From Botryosphaeria dothidea (lineage: Eukaryota > Ascomycota > Dothideomycetes > Botryosphaeriales > Botryosphaeriaceae), in NCBI GenBank assembly GCA_011503125.2, contig WWBZ02000001.1:5146001-5210000 (forward strand): a stretch of DNA of 64,000 bases, read 5' to 3'. The position numbers and the translations under genes were made by a program. The notes below the pieces were generated by a model that ran no database searches, was not told where the DNA came from, and worked only from the letters and a program-made list of their open reading frames with translations. Positions 20,932 through 32,869 of this stretch are shown here, piece after piece. Position 1 is the stretch's first letter. The number at the start of each line of letters is the position of its first letter.

Positions 20932-22731
20932 GGTTTCTGGGCGCTGTGACGGGGCGCTGCGTGGGCGGGAGAGAGGTGAGTGAGTGAGAGTGCGGTGGGG
21001 GCTGTTGGGCTGCGCACAAGAACAAAGTGAAAGCGAGAGGGCTGAATGAAGTTTACTTAATAAAAGGCGCTCCCCCGCGGAAGCATGGAGGGGCAGGGAC
21101 AATCGACTGTCCACTGCGCTTCTACATTGACGTCATTGGTCAGCTTTACAAATTTTTTTGTGTTGCTGTATTTTTGCATGGCTCCTTCTGTATGCATGAC
21201 CGGCTTTGGCGGTTGTTGCTATACCTCGAAAAAAGCACTGTGCTGGCTCCTCGGCCATCTTTTGCCGTGTTCGCTGCGCGCTGCCGTGCGTGGAGCGGCT
21301 TGCGCCGGCGTGAGTGCGCGGAGAGCGAGTTGATCCGACACGCCTCTCCGACCCTCTCACTCCTCAAGTCGCTTTCTCCAGCAGAATCCATCGCACAACT
21401 TCCTCATCCCGTATGTCTTGAGCTCGAGAGGATACACCGCCAGCGGTCGCTCACATGGACCTCCAAAGCCGCACCGCACTACGCTTTCATGGATATCCGC
21501 CGTTTTCCTTGGAGGCGACCAGCCGCGCTCCTACTGGGTTTAATTCCAATCTCCCAAAAAGGAAAAGCAAAAGCGAATTGAAAGAGGACGGGCTACCTGG
21601 TCGAACCCTGCAAAGATTTATTCCTCCTCGGAAACATCTATACTGCTCTCCTGGCCCAGATCTTTGTCTTCGCATCCACATTAAGGAATTCATGCCCATT
21701 TCTCACGATAGTGGTCGAAAAGAAAGGTGAATATCAGAGAAAGAGCTAAGTTCGCGCCGCGTAGTTTTAGGGATGTATTGGCGTAAAATAGCGGGTGAAG
21801 GACGCATGTCTGTTGGAGCAACACGCCTTGGTAAGCCCTCGCTACTCTTAGGTGGTTGACTCCTCACCGGCAAAATTATGTCGTTATTACTGAATCGAGC
21901 GCGCCCAGTGACGGGTCCAACCGATAGCATCAAAGCGCTTCTTTTCTACAAATGACCCATTGCGCTCACTGTGCTCCATTACAAAATCTTAACCGACGAA
22001 GATGCCCAACACGAGGAAATTCCGCAAGACTCTCCCATTTCTCTGCCGCATTGACACACACGGAAGATTACAGAGAGCCCGCCCACGAGATGTCTTCAAA
22101 AGGATTGCAAAAACATCCTCAAACACACGGAAAGCTTCAAGATTCGCCCGACCTCGGTGTTTGAATGAGAACTGCTATCGCATTTGGGCGAATGCTCTCA
22201 GCTATAAGCTCAATGCTCCTTTCCACACCGTCCCGCTCTGTCTCCGCCGCTCTGTAGCCGATAAAGGCAAGCGCCATTGGCAACTCCGATCTGCCGGTCC
22301 CACGTTCCAGGCTCCACGCCGGCCGTGGATCTGGAGCTCGCTAAATCGGGAAGACTATGACGTATTGCCTGCCCGCCTCCCAATCGGCTGTCGGATCATC
22401 TCACAACATCATGCGAGAACTGTTTCTTCAGTGCCTGAATAATGTTTTCCCTCAGAATTTCTAATCATTTGCAATGGGACTAGCTCCACAGAACTTGCGC
22501 GGGTTTGAGCACAACACGAGCAACTGCCGAGGCGCGCGGCAGAGGCACGTCCCGCCCGATTATACCCTCCTGTCGTCATCAATGTACTTTTCGGTGAACA
22601 AAAATGGGCACCCATTTCTCTTCCGCCTTCTACAGTGAATTATATTTCTCCCTCAACTCCTTCGCCATCTGACACACACACAACACACATCTCCAACCTC
22701 ACGAAGCCACTTCAACAAACAACCCCCCATC
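20932..22731. other. Intergenic region, 1.8 kb, between divergent TIF11 and the flavin oxidoreductase gene
   Basis: Several overlapping frames (for example 21027-21581) show no recognisable domain. The final 100 bp is C/A-rich with cacacacacaacacaca before the ATG at 22732, a common fungal leader type. No RNA gene was found. Confidence 0.4.
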
Positions 22732-24190
22732 ATGGCACCAACCCGCTACCCCACTGACGATCTCGACGTCTCCCCCCTCGGCCAGCCCCTCGAATTCCCC
22801 TTCTCCGGCAAGAGCGCGCAGAACCGCTTCCTCAAGGCCGCCATGACCGAGCGCCTCTCCTCCTGGTCGCCCACCGACCTCCCCTCGCTGGGTGTCCCCT
22901 CCGCCGAACTGATCAACGTCTACCGGCGATGGGGTGAAGGCCTGTACGGCGTGATTCTGACGGGCAACATCATGATCGAGTACGACCAGCTGGAAGCCGC
23001 CGGCAACCCCATCATTCCGCGCGAGTCCCCCTTCTCCGGCGAGCGCTTCGACGCGTTCAAGGAGCTCGCGGAAGCAGGCAAAAAGCATGGCTCTTTGGTT
23101 GTCGGGCAGGTGTCGCATCCCGGCCGCCAGTGCGAGAGCAGGGTCCAGAAGGACCCCGTGTCGGCGTCGGACGTGCAGCTCGAGGGCAACGTCATGGGCA
23201 TGACGTTCAACAAGCCGCACGCTGCGACCGAGGACGAGATCAAGCGCGTGATTGACGGGTTTGCGCATGCAGCAGAGTATCTGGAGAAGGCTGGGTACGA
23301 CGGGATTGAGTTGCATGGTGCGCACGGCTATCTGTTGGCGCAGTTCCTGTCCCCGACGACCAACCGGAGGACTGACAAGTATGGTGGCTCACTGGAGAAC
23401 CGCGCGGTAAGTAAAGATCAAGTGCAGGCCTGCTTTTGTCTGGGACATGACTGACCAGTATTGTAGCGTCTCATCCTCGAGATCGGCCAGGAAGTCCGGA
23501 AGCGCACCAGCCCCAGCTTCGTCCTCAGCATCAAACTCAACTCGGTCGAATTCCAGGAGAAGGGTTTCAAGCCCGAGGAAGCTCAGAAACTGTGTGCCCT
23601 GCTTGAGCAGAACAAATTCGACTTTGTTGAACTTTCTGGAGGCACTTACGAGCATCTCGCTTTCTCACATCAGAGGTATGTGGCGTCTTAAAACTCATTC
23701 CATGCTGTACCAGTAAAATCTGACAATGAGTAGGGAATCCTCGAAGAAGCGCGAAGCTTTCTTCCTCGAGTTCGCAGAAATGATCACGCCGGCTCTGAAG
23801 CAGACCAAGACTTACGTGACCGGCGGCTTCAGGACCGGCGGCGCTATGGTTGAGGCCCTCAAGTCTGTTGATGGTGTGGGCCTTGCACGGCCGGCATGCC
23901 AGGAGCCGCGTCTCCCGAAAGAAATCCTGGAAGGCAAGGTCAAGTCGGCCATCAAGCAGCGGCCAGATGAAAACAACTTCGGCTTGACGAATGTTGTTGC
24001 GGGTTCGCAGATCCGACAGATGGGCAAGGACCACGAGCCGATTGACATGAGTGCGGAAGAGAACGAGCAGGCCTTCATGAAGGACATGGGTGCTTGGGGT
24101 GACAAAATGTCCAAGGACTCGAACATGGTGAACTACGGATACGTGGACATTGAGAGCGCCAAGCCTATCCCGTATGGTGGTGCTTATTAG
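22732..24190 (+). CDS. Old Yellow Enzyme-family NADH:flavin oxidoreductase
   Basis: Three exons, 22732-23406, 23467-23675 and 23734-24190, give 446 residues. The introns are 60 and 58 nt with GTAAGT and GTATGT donors. The FMN-binding TIM barrel shows FPFSGKSAQNRFLKAAMTER near the N-terminus, VGQVSHPGRQ, and the strong motif GIELHGAHGYLLAQFLSPTT followed by NRRTDKYGGSLENR. The flavin phosphate-binding region near TYVTGGFRTGGAMVEALK and a conserved GVGLARPAC lie in exon 3. This is the NADH oxidase-like (NamA/bacterial-type) branch of Old Yellow Enzymes, which reduce activated double bonds with NAD(P)H. The natural substrate is unknown. Neighbours suggest no pathway. The reading frame is intact. 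Confidence 0.9.
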
Positions 24191-24792
24191 AGGGCAATGT
24201 TGAACTAAGACGGAGATCGGGATTAGATAAGACGTATGCTACGCAAATACAACATTAAATTTTATCCGAGGCCTATCCTGGTTTCGCAAGAAGTTCAACA
24301 CAAGTGCACAAATTTATGACACGTTGATTGCTTTTCTATGGTTGTTGGATATTGGTTAATTAGTGTACCATCTAATTCTGAGCCCTGTTGGGCGTTCAGG
24401 GTCTGAAGAAAGGTCAGAATGATGCCTCATGATGTTCTGAATTTTCTCTGCTCCATGTGAGTGCTCCCTTTGTCTGTCATAAGGCAATTTGAGACGAGTC
24501 CCATTGTTGAGCCGATGCTTTCTTTGTGCTTTCAATGACCTTTAAGAAGTGCGCCCCACACAGTACCTTCAAAGAAGAATACCTTTGTTCTATTTTGTTG
24601 CTTTACTTGGTATCAACATCAGCTGCATTGTCTATTGGATTAACTATAACTTTAGTCTATGCCTAAATCAAAGAGGCAGCAACCAGAGTCAGGAACTCAC
24701 TAACGCAGAATATCATAGCTATCGCCCCCACATTGATTGTGAAACGAGAGCATAAGACAACCACAAGCAAGTAATCCATTCAACTAAACGCG
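24191..24792. other. Intergenic region
   Basis: AT-rich sequence with no gene recognised. It holds the 3' end of the flavin oxidoreductase gene and the promoter of the SET-domain gene. Confidence 0.45.
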
Positions 24793-25710
24793 ATGCCGCT
24801 ATACGAATTCCGTCAGGTAGAGGGCGCTGGAACAGGCACGTTCGCCACGCAAGATATTCCGCGTTATACGCAGATCATGCAAGAAGAGCCTCTCGTCGCC
24901 ATGGAGACCGAGAGGGCAAGCAATGGCGCACTTGAGATCTGGAAAAAGTTCGATGCGATGTCCGATGAGGACAGAGCGAAGTTCGGAACCTTGGTCTACT
25001 CGGACGAGAACCTTGCCACTGCGCGCAAGTCGATAACCGAGACGCTGGGGCCCGATGTCAAACAATGGACTGGCAACTTGGAGCAGATGGCCGTCGTTGC
25101 CGCGACTTACTGGACAAATGATTTTGCATGCTCGGCAGGGCCATGGTGTGCGGCCACCTATCATGTCCAATCGAAGCTGAACCACTCGTGTGCCAACAAC
25201 ATGCTCCAAACCACACTGTCTGATGGCTCTCAATGTATGATGGCGGTACGGAACATCAAGGCAGGCGAGGAACTGACATGCCCGTACATGGAGGCGAGGA
25301 AGACCTACTCCGAGCGACAAACCCACTTGCGGCTGTATGGGTTTACATGCATGTGCCCGATGTGTGAGATGGAAAGTTGTGTCCGAAATACCCCAGGGCT
25401 TAGGATTACGATAGGCGGAAGGGTCTATGGTAAGAGGAATCTCGACCCCATGTTGGTGTTGTTGAAAGAATGGTTTGCCTTTGTTCAAGAACAAAACGGT
25501 GTTGAGCAGCGTCGAGGGGCCGCCGAGGCCGCCGGAGTCAACCTTTGGGCTGCAGTATTTGCGTTCGAATTGGGTCTTGGTGTCCTGCAACATATTCTCG
25601 ATGAGACTCACAAGCAGACGGGACTGCCTGATCATCAGATCAAGCCGACTTACAACAACATACAGTACTTCACAAATGCCTTGGACGATATCAAAGATCA
25701 GTATCAGTGA
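24793..25710 (+). CDS. SET-domain protein (putative lysine methyltransferase)
   Basis: An intronless 305-residue protein. The SET fold begins with FRQVEGAGTGTFATQDIPRY (residues 6-25), the conserved start strand of SET domains. Catalytic-core features follow: LNHSCANN near residues 129-136 (the NHSC pseudoknot motif), IKAGEELTCPYM near 155, and the post-SET cysteines in FTCMCPMCEME near 184. The spacing resembles short fungal SET proteins related to the SMYD/SET5 groups but without a MYND zinc finger. Members use S-adenosylmethionine to methylate lysines on histones or other proteins; the target here cannot be inferred. The C-terminal 100 residues are helical and poorly conserved. A GTGAGC sequence overlaps the stop, so a further spliced 3' exon cannot be excluded. 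Confidence 0.8.
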   Translation: MPLYEFRQVEGAGTGTFATQDIPRYTQIMQEEPLVAMETERASNGALEIWKKFDAMSDEDRAKFGTLVYSDENLATARKSITETLGPDVKQWTGNLEQMAVVAATYWTNDFACSAGPWCAATYHVQSKLNHSCANNMLQTTLSDGSQCMMAVRNIKAGEELTCPYMEARKTYSERQTHLRLYGFTCMCPMCEMESCVRNTPGLRITIGGRVYGKRNLDPMLVLLKEWFAFVQEQNGVEQRRGAAEAAGVNLWAAVFAFELGLGVLQHILDETHKQTGLPDHQIKPTYNNIQYFTNALDDIKDQYQ

Positions 25711-26733
25711 GCTGGGCTCGAACACGGACAGATACAAAGGTAAGTCATAGGTAATGATGAATGAATATCCTACATTCATATCTTCAATGTGTGATGTTCA
25801 ATGCAGAAATGAAAGAAGAGTTCATGGTGGAGGGATGAAACCCCCCCGAGAATTCCATTAAAGCCAGATACCGGCGCTGAATTGAATTATTTCCTCGCAG
25901 CAGATACATTTGCCTCGGCTACCATCATGGGCCCTGGGTGGGTGGATAGGCTGTGTGATATATCGGCATGGCGGAGAGTGGAGTCGGCGTTCGGCTCCAC
26001 GTGGATAGCAAAGTGTAGAAGGGAAGCAAAGCATGTCAATGGAAAGCTAAGATAGACTATCGGACATTAACGGTCGGCGGCACAAGTAAGGCCAGTCACG
26101 GGTCACGCGCGGCACGGCAGGCTTTTGATGAGGCTCATCATAGACAGGATTGATGGGATCGATGTTGGAGTGACGGTGAGTGACGAGAGAGGCGTTGCGG
26201 GAAGCGTGGCTGGCGGATGGTCTTGCCTGATTTGGGTGGCCTCGCAGAGCACGACCTGCCCCCATCCACCCCCGCATCCCAATCCCCCGCCGCGTCGCCC
26301 CCTGTCTTCCATCGCCTTCCGTTGCCTCCACCGCCCAATACCGACCGGTGCCGCTACCTTGACATCTTCAATGAAATAAAGACTACCGTGCCCCGCGCAC
26401 TCCGATGTTTGCACCTGGAACACCCCCAGTTGAAACAAGAGCTTTCCTTGATGCACAGCACCGACGTGGCCTCTGAATCGTCAGCCCAGAGGTCGAAGGG
26501 GCAGAGTAATGTCAGCGGACTCTAAATCCCGCTAAGCGCAAATAGCAGAAGGCTAGAAAGGAGACAGCTCTTGCGAGAAAGCCACTTCACGTAACCTCGC
26601 GCAAGCTTGCCCCACGTCAGCCAAGCTATTGGGAATAAACAGCAGACCTTGCAGCTTATTAAATATGCCCCTTCCCGCCTCCTCCGCCGTTGGGGTTCTG
26701 TGACCAGAGTCCGCTTCTCACCATCGCTGCAAC
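25711..26733. other. Intergenic region upstream of the trehalase gene
   Basis: No supported gene; the open frames at 26047-26525 are mutually overlapping shadows. A TATA-like ttattaaatatg near 26656-26667 is about 70 bp upstream of the ATG at 26734. Confidence 0.4.
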
Positions 26734-28821
26734 ATGACAATCGCTTCGTCGGCCTGGGGCTTGGTTGCCCTCGCTGCCTCTACTGCGGGTCTTTACGTCA
26801 ATGGCTCTGTGACTGCTCCATGCGACTCTCCCATCTATTGCCAGGGTGAGCTCCTCAAAGCCATCCAGCTGGCCGCGCCATTTACCGACTCCAAGACTTT
26901 TGTTGATTTGTATGCGCTTTCGAGAGTGACCGTTTCGTAACTCGTTAACTAATTTTCGAGCAGACCCACCATTAAGCCTTTGGACGAGGTTCTGGCCGCC
27001 TTCAATAATCTTACCCAGCCAATCAGCAATGATACCGCTCTCCAGACTTTTCTCACCACCTATTTCGGAGAAGCTGGCTCCGAACTCGATGAAGTTCCAG
27101 CCGATTCGCTTACCGTCAATGCCACATTCCTTGATAGTATCTCAGACGCCGACATCAAGGCATTCGTTAGCAAAGTCGTCAACATCTGGCCTGACCTCAC
27201 CCGACGCTACGTGGGTGGCGGCAATTGCACCGGATGCGTTGATTCTTTCGTCCCACTGAACCGTACCTTTGTCGTGGCTGGTGGCCGCTTCAGAGAGGCC
27301 TACTATTGGGACTCGTACTGGATCCTCGAGGGGCTGCTACGTACTCAAGGCTCTTTCACCGAGATTGCCGGCAACATCATCGAGAACTTTCTCGACCTTG
27401 TCGAGACCATCGGCTTCGTACCCAATGGTGCACGTCTGTACTACCTTAACAGGTCGCAGCCGCCGCTCCTGGCGCTCATGGTCAAGTCGTACGTGGAATA
27501 CACCGGAAACACGACCATCCTGGAACGCGCGATTCCGCTGCTGGAGAAGGAGTACGAATTCTGGACGACCAATCGGACTGTAGAGGTTCAAAAGTGCAAC
27601 AAGACGTATACCCTGAACCATTATGCGGCCGAGAATAACCAGCCACGACCCGAGTCTTATCTTGAGGACTACCAGACAGTCAACAACGAGTCGTACTACG
27701 CTGAGGACGGGAACATCTACCCCGGGGTCGACCTGAATGACTCGGCGAAGGCGCTGCTTTACTCAAACTTGGCCAGCGGCGCCGAGTCCGGGTGGGACTA
27801 TTCCTCGCGCTGGCTGCGCAATCCTGAAGATGCGGCCAAGGATATTTACTTCCCACTGCGCAGCCTAAATACTAGAAACGTCGTGCCGGTTGATCTCAAC
27901 TCAATCCTGTATGGCAATGAGATGGCCATCGCTGAGTTCTACAATTTGACTGGTAACGACACCGCGGCGACGCATTGGACTGAGCGTGCCTCGAACAGGA
28001 GCGAGGCAATGTACGATCTGATGTGGAACGAGACACAATCCGTCTACTTTGATTACAACCTGACCTCCGGAGTCCAGAATGTCTACATCATTTCTGACAA
28101 CGCTTCAACCAGCGCTGAAACGTCCGAATCAGGGGCACCTGAAGGTGAGCAGTTATCCTTCTCACCAGCGCAGTATTACCCCTTTTGGACCGGAGCTGCG
28201 CCGTCGGAGCTCAAGGATAATCCTCTTGCCGTGAAGACGGCGTACTCGCACGTCGTCCAATTGCTGGAGCAGAATCCGGGGGGCCTTGCTGCCACCAACC
28301 TGGTGACAGGGGAGCAATGGGATCAGCCCAACGTCTGGCCGCCACTCCAATACATCCTGATCAAGGGTCTGCTTAGTGTCCCGCCCACTTTCGGCGAGGA
28401 TGACGAGGATTACATCTGGACACAGGACAAGGCGCTGGAGATAGCTCAGCGGTACCTGACGTCAAGCTTCTGCACGTGGCGCGCGACTGGCGGCTCAACC
28501 CCGAGCTTTCCGAAGATTGCCGACACCGAGGGTGATGGCATCATGTTTGAGAAGTACTCGGACGAAGACATCAATGCGGCTGGTGGAGGCGGCGAGTACG
28601 AAGTGGTTGAGGGATTCGGTTGGAGCAATGGAGTGCTGATCTGGGCGGCGGACGTGTTTGGGCAGTCGCTGCAAGTGCCAGACTGCGGTAATATCACTGC
28701 AGCCCAGCCGAGCGACGACAGTGCGAGCGTCAAGCGCAGGGCTCGCAGCAGCTCGATGCGGATCAGCAAGAGGGACTTGCAGTGGGTGAAGAGTTTTCGT
28801 AAGTCAAGCGAGCATGCGTGA
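26734..28821 (+). CDS. Secreted trehalase, glycoside hydrolase family 37
   Basis: Two exons, 26734-26909 and 26964-28821, with a 54-nt intron (GTATGC donor, TTAACTAAT branch region, CAG acceptor) give 677 residues. An N-terminal hydrophobic signal (residues 1-20, SAWGLVALAASTAGLYVNGS) points to secretion. Both GH37 signatures are present: AGGRFREAYYWDSYW near residues 164-178 and QWDQPNVWPPLQ near 510-521. GH37 enzymes hydrolyse trehalose to two glucose molecules with inversion of configuration. Many N-x-S/T sites (for example NETQS, NLTSG, NRTFV) fit an extracellular glycoprotein. The first signature usually begins PGG; here Ala replaces Pro. The C-terminus is basic and serine-rich without an obvious GPI site. 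Unlike cytosolic neutral trehalase, no long regulatory N-terminal domain is present. Confidence 0.93.
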
Positions 28822-29991
28822 TCGTAGGGTAGTAGGCTATAGTTGCAGGTAATAAAGCAATGCTACAATTGCGGTCAAAGCCACAAGTGGTGGACGGCAG
28901 TAGCTCGGATGTCTTTGTCTTTATGCAACAGCCGCTTTCCGAGGTCCGGCGTGCTTCTGTTGACGGCGACGCGGCTGTGTTGTCGACGGGCATGAAACGC
29001 GAATCGCTGGGGTGCATGTTCCAGCGCTTTCGACGCAGGCCCAAAGCAGGAAATATGGCTGATGACGTGTAGGGACGGCGCCAGGGTGTGGAGGTGGTAA
29101 TTAAAGAACAGAGTTACCGCAGTGGGAGCAGGCAAGATCCCTCCCAGGGTGCAAGCGTGACGGGCGGTCGGTGCGCTCGGGTGTTCGTGTGCTCGGGCTG
29201 GCAGTGGGCGTTCGCGCGGCGGGCGTTTGAACAGTTCGCAGCGCATTCGCAGTGTGTGGCTTGAGGGTTGCGGCGGGCCATCGGCGGTCCCACTCGCTGC
29301 TGAGGTTCTGGAGATATCGGGCAGGCTAATGGCGATCGTCAGGGACCTAGTGTAGCCCTGCTGGCGGCCGTTTGGCGTCATTGGGCGGCATCGGGCTGAG
29401 ATGACGCGGGGGGTCAGGATGCCGGCGGTGAGGATGAAGATTTGGAGAGGCGCAGGGCAGCAGGATGGGCCACTCAGCGGATTGGGCGCCAGGGTCCGAC
29501 CTGCAAGCAAAAGGCGCCCGCCGCCCTCGAAACACCCAGAGCACCGGGGAAACACCACCACGACTTTCTTTTCCTCGCGCGCGCCCTCCGCTCCTTCTGT
29601 GCTGCTGCTGTGCTGCTGCTCGTCATCCGCGGCATGCGCCCTGCCTCTTGCGCGCCTGCCAACCGCCTGCACTAGTGACGCCGCTCCGTCTGCCGCCTGC
29701 TCCCGCTGCGCCCAGCCCGATTTAGGGGTCCAGTCTCGCCCGTTCGTTCAAGGCCTCGTGCCCCGTGCCTCTCAGCTGCTGCGCGCCTTGCATACCTCCT
29801 ACAGGCACCGCCCGCATCGAGCTCGCCTCCAGAGCTAGAGCTTCCCGACGCGAACGCTCCGCCGCCCTCGCGACCGCCCTCCGCCCTGCCCCGGAATCTG
29901 CGTCGACCCGAAGCGCAACCTGTCCCAGTCGCGCTTGATATCGTGTCATGCCTCAGCTCTGCCTCGCCCTCCCACTCCGACTGCCTGCACC
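28822..29991. other. Intergenic region, 1.17 kb
   Basis: GC-rich from 29400 on, so both strands have long chance frames (for example 28875-29672 minus and 29401-29838 plus). No domain was recognised. Its 3' part is probably the promoter and leader of the proline/serine-rich protein gene. Confidence 0.4.
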
Positions 29992-31011
29992 ATGAACCAG
30001 ACCACGCCCCAGTCCGAGGATCGCCCCCTCGCCGCCCGCAACCAGGCCAAATCCGCTCCTCCTGCGCCCGACTCGGCCATCCAGGCCCTCAAGGACCTCC
30101 GTCTGGAGGAGAAGGACCGTCTGGAAGAGCTGCCTCAAATGCGCAAGTCTCGCCCAGAGACGCCGCGTCGCTCTACCGATCCCTCGCCCTCTTCACTGCT
30201 GCCAGCCCATACCTCGCCGCAGATGAGGAACCGCTCGCCCTATGCCAGGCCTCACATGCGCTCCACCTCGTTGAGCGCCCCGATCATGACCCGCGCCCAC
30301 TCTTCACCAACCCCGCTGAGCCCTACCAGTCATCTGGCTATCCCGAGGCCCTCGAGCCCCATGCGCTCTCCCGCCCGCGTGCGCGCCTCCCTCAAGTTCG
30401 ACGACTCATACCCCCCATCCAACGCCTCGAGCGTCTCGAGCGTCTCGGACATTGGCATCATCTCGGAGGAGCAGGAGTTGAACATTGCACCGCGTCGCTC
30501 TTTGGATAGCTCCACCGCGCTCAACATGCATGCTGGCAATTCCTTCGGACGGCAGCGACGGAGGCCCATGTCTCCGCTCCACAGCTCAAATGCGCCCTTC
30601 GGCAGCGGCAGCACTCCCTCAACACCCTCGCAGCCCTCGCCCACCCTCCAGGCTGCTAAGTTCAATGAGCCATTCCCCAACAACTACCCAAGTTCTTACT
30701 CTTCCTCTTCTATGCCGTCGACACCCACCTCAGCTCGTTCACGGAGCCCAAGTATTTCTAGCCTGGAGACGATTGAGGACTCGCCCGACGCCGAGGAAGC
30801 TGCAATTGAGGCAGACAGGATCGCTAAGATGGAGGCTGCTGCCAAGGCGGCGGAGCGTGGTACGGAGGGAATCAGACGAAGCAGTCTCGACGTTCCTCGT
30901 GCCAGGCCCATGGGTTTCAGCATGAACAGCCGCGACAAGAGGAAGCGCTGGAGTGTCTGTGGTGCCGAGAAGAGAGGCGACCTCGATCTGGAGACCATCT
31001 GGGAAGATTGA
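29992..31011 (+). CDS. Proline/serine-rich conserved fungal protein ('basic proline-rich protein')
   Basis: A 339-residue protein if translation starts at 29992 (MNQTTPQSEDRPLAARNQ); an in-frame upstream ATG at 29935 would add 19 residues of leader-like sequence. The body is Ser/Pro/Arg-rich and probably disordered, with many SP and SPT sites that could be phosphorylated. Two conserved-looking patches are seen: AIQALKDLRLEEKDRLEELP near residues 28-50, a charged helix, and the extreme C-terminus SRDKRKRWSVCGAEKRGDL followed by DLETIWED. That C-terminal patch is what I associate with ascomycete proteins annotated as basic proline-rich. A short helix precedes it (ADRIAKMEAAAKAAERGTEG). The function is not known. 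No introns are needed. Confidence 0.7.
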   Translation: MNQTTPQSEDRPLAARNQAKSAPPAPDSAIQALKDLRLEEKDRLEELPQMRKSRPETPRRSTDPSPSSLLPAHTSPQMRNRSPYARPHMRSTSLSAPIMTRAHSSPTPLSPTSHLAIPRPSSPMRSPARVRASLKFDDSYPPSNASSVSSVSDIGIISEEQELNIAPRRSLDSSTALNMHAGNSFGRQRRRPMSPLHSSNAPFGSGSTPSTPSQPSPTLQAAKFNEPFPNNYPSSYSSSSMPSTPTSARSRSPSISSLETIEDSPDAEEAAIEADRIAKMEAAAKAAERGTEGIRRSSLDVPRARPMGFSMNSRDKRKRWSVCGAEKRGDLDLETIWED

Positions 31012-31879
31012 TGACGAGGAGAGTAGCCGGGAGGGCTCCAGATGAGTGCAGGTCTCACTACGACAACACATGCATCTGCTACACGCAGCACAGCATGCAC
31101 AAAGGAACACAGGGGAAAAAAAGATGTAAAAAGAACCCAATTGGGTGTCTTTGCAAGCGAATTTGGCATTGTACAACAAGCATTGTCGGAGTTCACGGCG
31201 GCACATGATCAGTTTCCTTTTTCATTTCTTTTTCTCGCTCTCCTTTATCCTGTATCACGGCGTTGATGCTTACGGCACTTTTTCAGGCGTTTTTCTGATA
31301 TCGTCTGGCGGACAACCTCCGAGCGACAAGACAGTACATGAGGGCAAAATGATACCCAGTCATTGTATATCTTTTTATCAGTCTGCTCTCGCGCGCTCAA
31401 AGCGACTGGGGCTATGTAGTTTTGCAGATGGACTTAGTCAATGCTAGAAGACGAACGCATGAGATGCTCAACCACCCTTCTCGCTTCCAAAAATATGTGT
31501 GGCTGTGACGAGCTAAGACTATGCTGGTGCGCATTGACGATAAGCTTAAACTGAAGGCGTATGATGGGGCGGCTAAAGTCGCGTTGCGATTGGAAGCAGA
31601 TGAAATACGGCTCGTAACTCGCTACCTGCGCTGAAACCTCCTAGCACAGACAAGTCCTTGCTGATGCTGCATCTTTTGCTGCTTACAGCTACCATTGAGA
31701 CGCTTCTGACAGGTGCTCTCAGACAGCGGAGGTTAGTGGCCGGGAAGGTCCAGGCGGGAAGGTCCCACCTTCGATGATGTAAGGTAAAACGGTGGGATGG
31801 CGGGGCAGCAGCGACCGAGCAGCGACAGGTCTAACACCACCGTCTCCATCCTCCAATTCTTCATCGAAACCCGCCAAAC
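31012..31879. other. Intergenic region
   Basis: No supported gene or structured element. It holds the 3' region of the preceding gene (polyA-like ggggaaaaaaagatg near 31112) and the promoter of the oxidoreductase gene. Confidence 0.45.
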
Positions 31880-32869
31880 ATGCTCAATTTCGCAGTCATC
31901 GGAACGGGCTGGATCACCGACTCGTGGATCCAGTCTGCGACCGCCACCGGCGCCTGGAAGCTCGTCGCCGTCTACTCGCGCAAGCAGGAGACGGCGTCCG
32001 CCTTCGCGTCCAAGCACGGCGTGACGGCGACGTACACCTCGCTCGACCAGCTGGCCGCCGCGCCCGACGTGCACGCCGTCTACATCGCCTCGCCCAACTC
32101 GCTGCACCACGCGCAGGCCAAGGCCGTCCTCGCCGCCTCCAAGCACGTCATCCTCGAGAAGCCGTCCACGTCGACCGTTGCCGAGTTCGAGGAGCTGCAC
32201 GCGCTGGCCAAGGACAAGGGCGTCTTCCTCATCGAGGCGAACAGGCACATCCAAGAGCGCAACTTCAAGGTGCTGCAGGAGGCGCTGCCCAAGCTGGGCC
32301 CCATCTACGGCGCCAGCTTGAACTACGCGTCGTACTCGTCGCGCTACAACGCCGTGCTGGCAGGTGAGACGCCCAACATCTTCAATTTGGCGTTGTCTGG
32401 CGGATCGCTGGTTGATCTGGGTGTTTATCCCATTGCTGCCGCGGTGGCCCTATTTGGCAAGCCTAAGGCGCAGTCGTATAGTCCCGTGTTCATCGCGACG
32501 GGTGCAGATGGAGGCGGTTTTATCACGCTGCAGTATGAGGGCTTTGCGGTGAGCATCAATCAGAGCAAGATTTACACGTCAGCGGCCCCGAGCGAGGTGT
32601 TCGGCGAGAAGGGCACGTTGATTGTCAATGGCGTGACAGACATCGACAGTGTGAAGTTTTTGGATGCGAAAAAGAAAGAGAAGACACAGTTGGCTGGCGA
32701 GAAAGCCAAGCTTAATCTACAAGAGGAGGCTGCGGAGTTCGCAAGGATATTCAACGAGAAGGATACTGCGGCGGTCAAGAAGCTGGAGGAATGGAGCAGG
32801 ATTGTTATTGGTATCACGACGGATCTGCGGAAGCAGAATGGTATCGTCTTTGATGTGGAGAAGAAGTAA
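31880..32869 (+). CDS. Gfo/Idh/MocA-family NAD(P)-dependent oxidoreductase
   Basis: An intronless 329-residue protein. The N-terminus is a Rossmann fold with the nucleotide loop FAVIGTGWITDSWIQSA (residues 4-20), followed by VAVYSRKQETASAFASKHGV. The family hallmark EKP occurs in HVILEKPSTSTVAEF near residue 92-106. The C-terminal beta-sheet domain includes GGSLVDLGVYPIAAAVALFG near 174-193, where the Asp-x-x-x-Tyr/His pattern usually contributes to catalysis. Members oxidise or reduce sugars, inositols and dihydrodiols; the DLGVYPI arrangement resembles dimeric dihydrodiol or xylose dehydrogenase-like members. The substrate is unknown. The gene is complete; context gives no pathway. Confidence 0.88.
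   Translation: MLNFAVIGTGWITDSWIQSATATGAWKLVAVYSRKQETASAFASKHGVTATYTSLDQLAAAPDVHAVYIASPNSLHHAQAKAVLAASKHVILEKPSTSTVAEFEELHALAKDKGVFLIEANRHIQERNFKVLQEALPKLGPIYGASLNYASYSSRYNAVLAGETPNIFNLALSGGSLVDLGVYPIAAAVALFGKPKAQSYSPVFIATGADGGGFITLQYEGFAVSINQSKIYTSAAPSEVFGEKGTLIVNGVTDIDSVKFLDAKKKEKTQLAGEKAKLNLQEEAAEFARIFNEKDTAAVKKLEEWSRIVIGITTDLRKQNGIVFDVEKK

Noticed and set aside
28875..29838. Overlapping frames on both strands upstream of the proline-rich protein gene
   Set aside because: GC-rich promoter-like DNA; translations are Arg/Ala/Pro-rich without domains.
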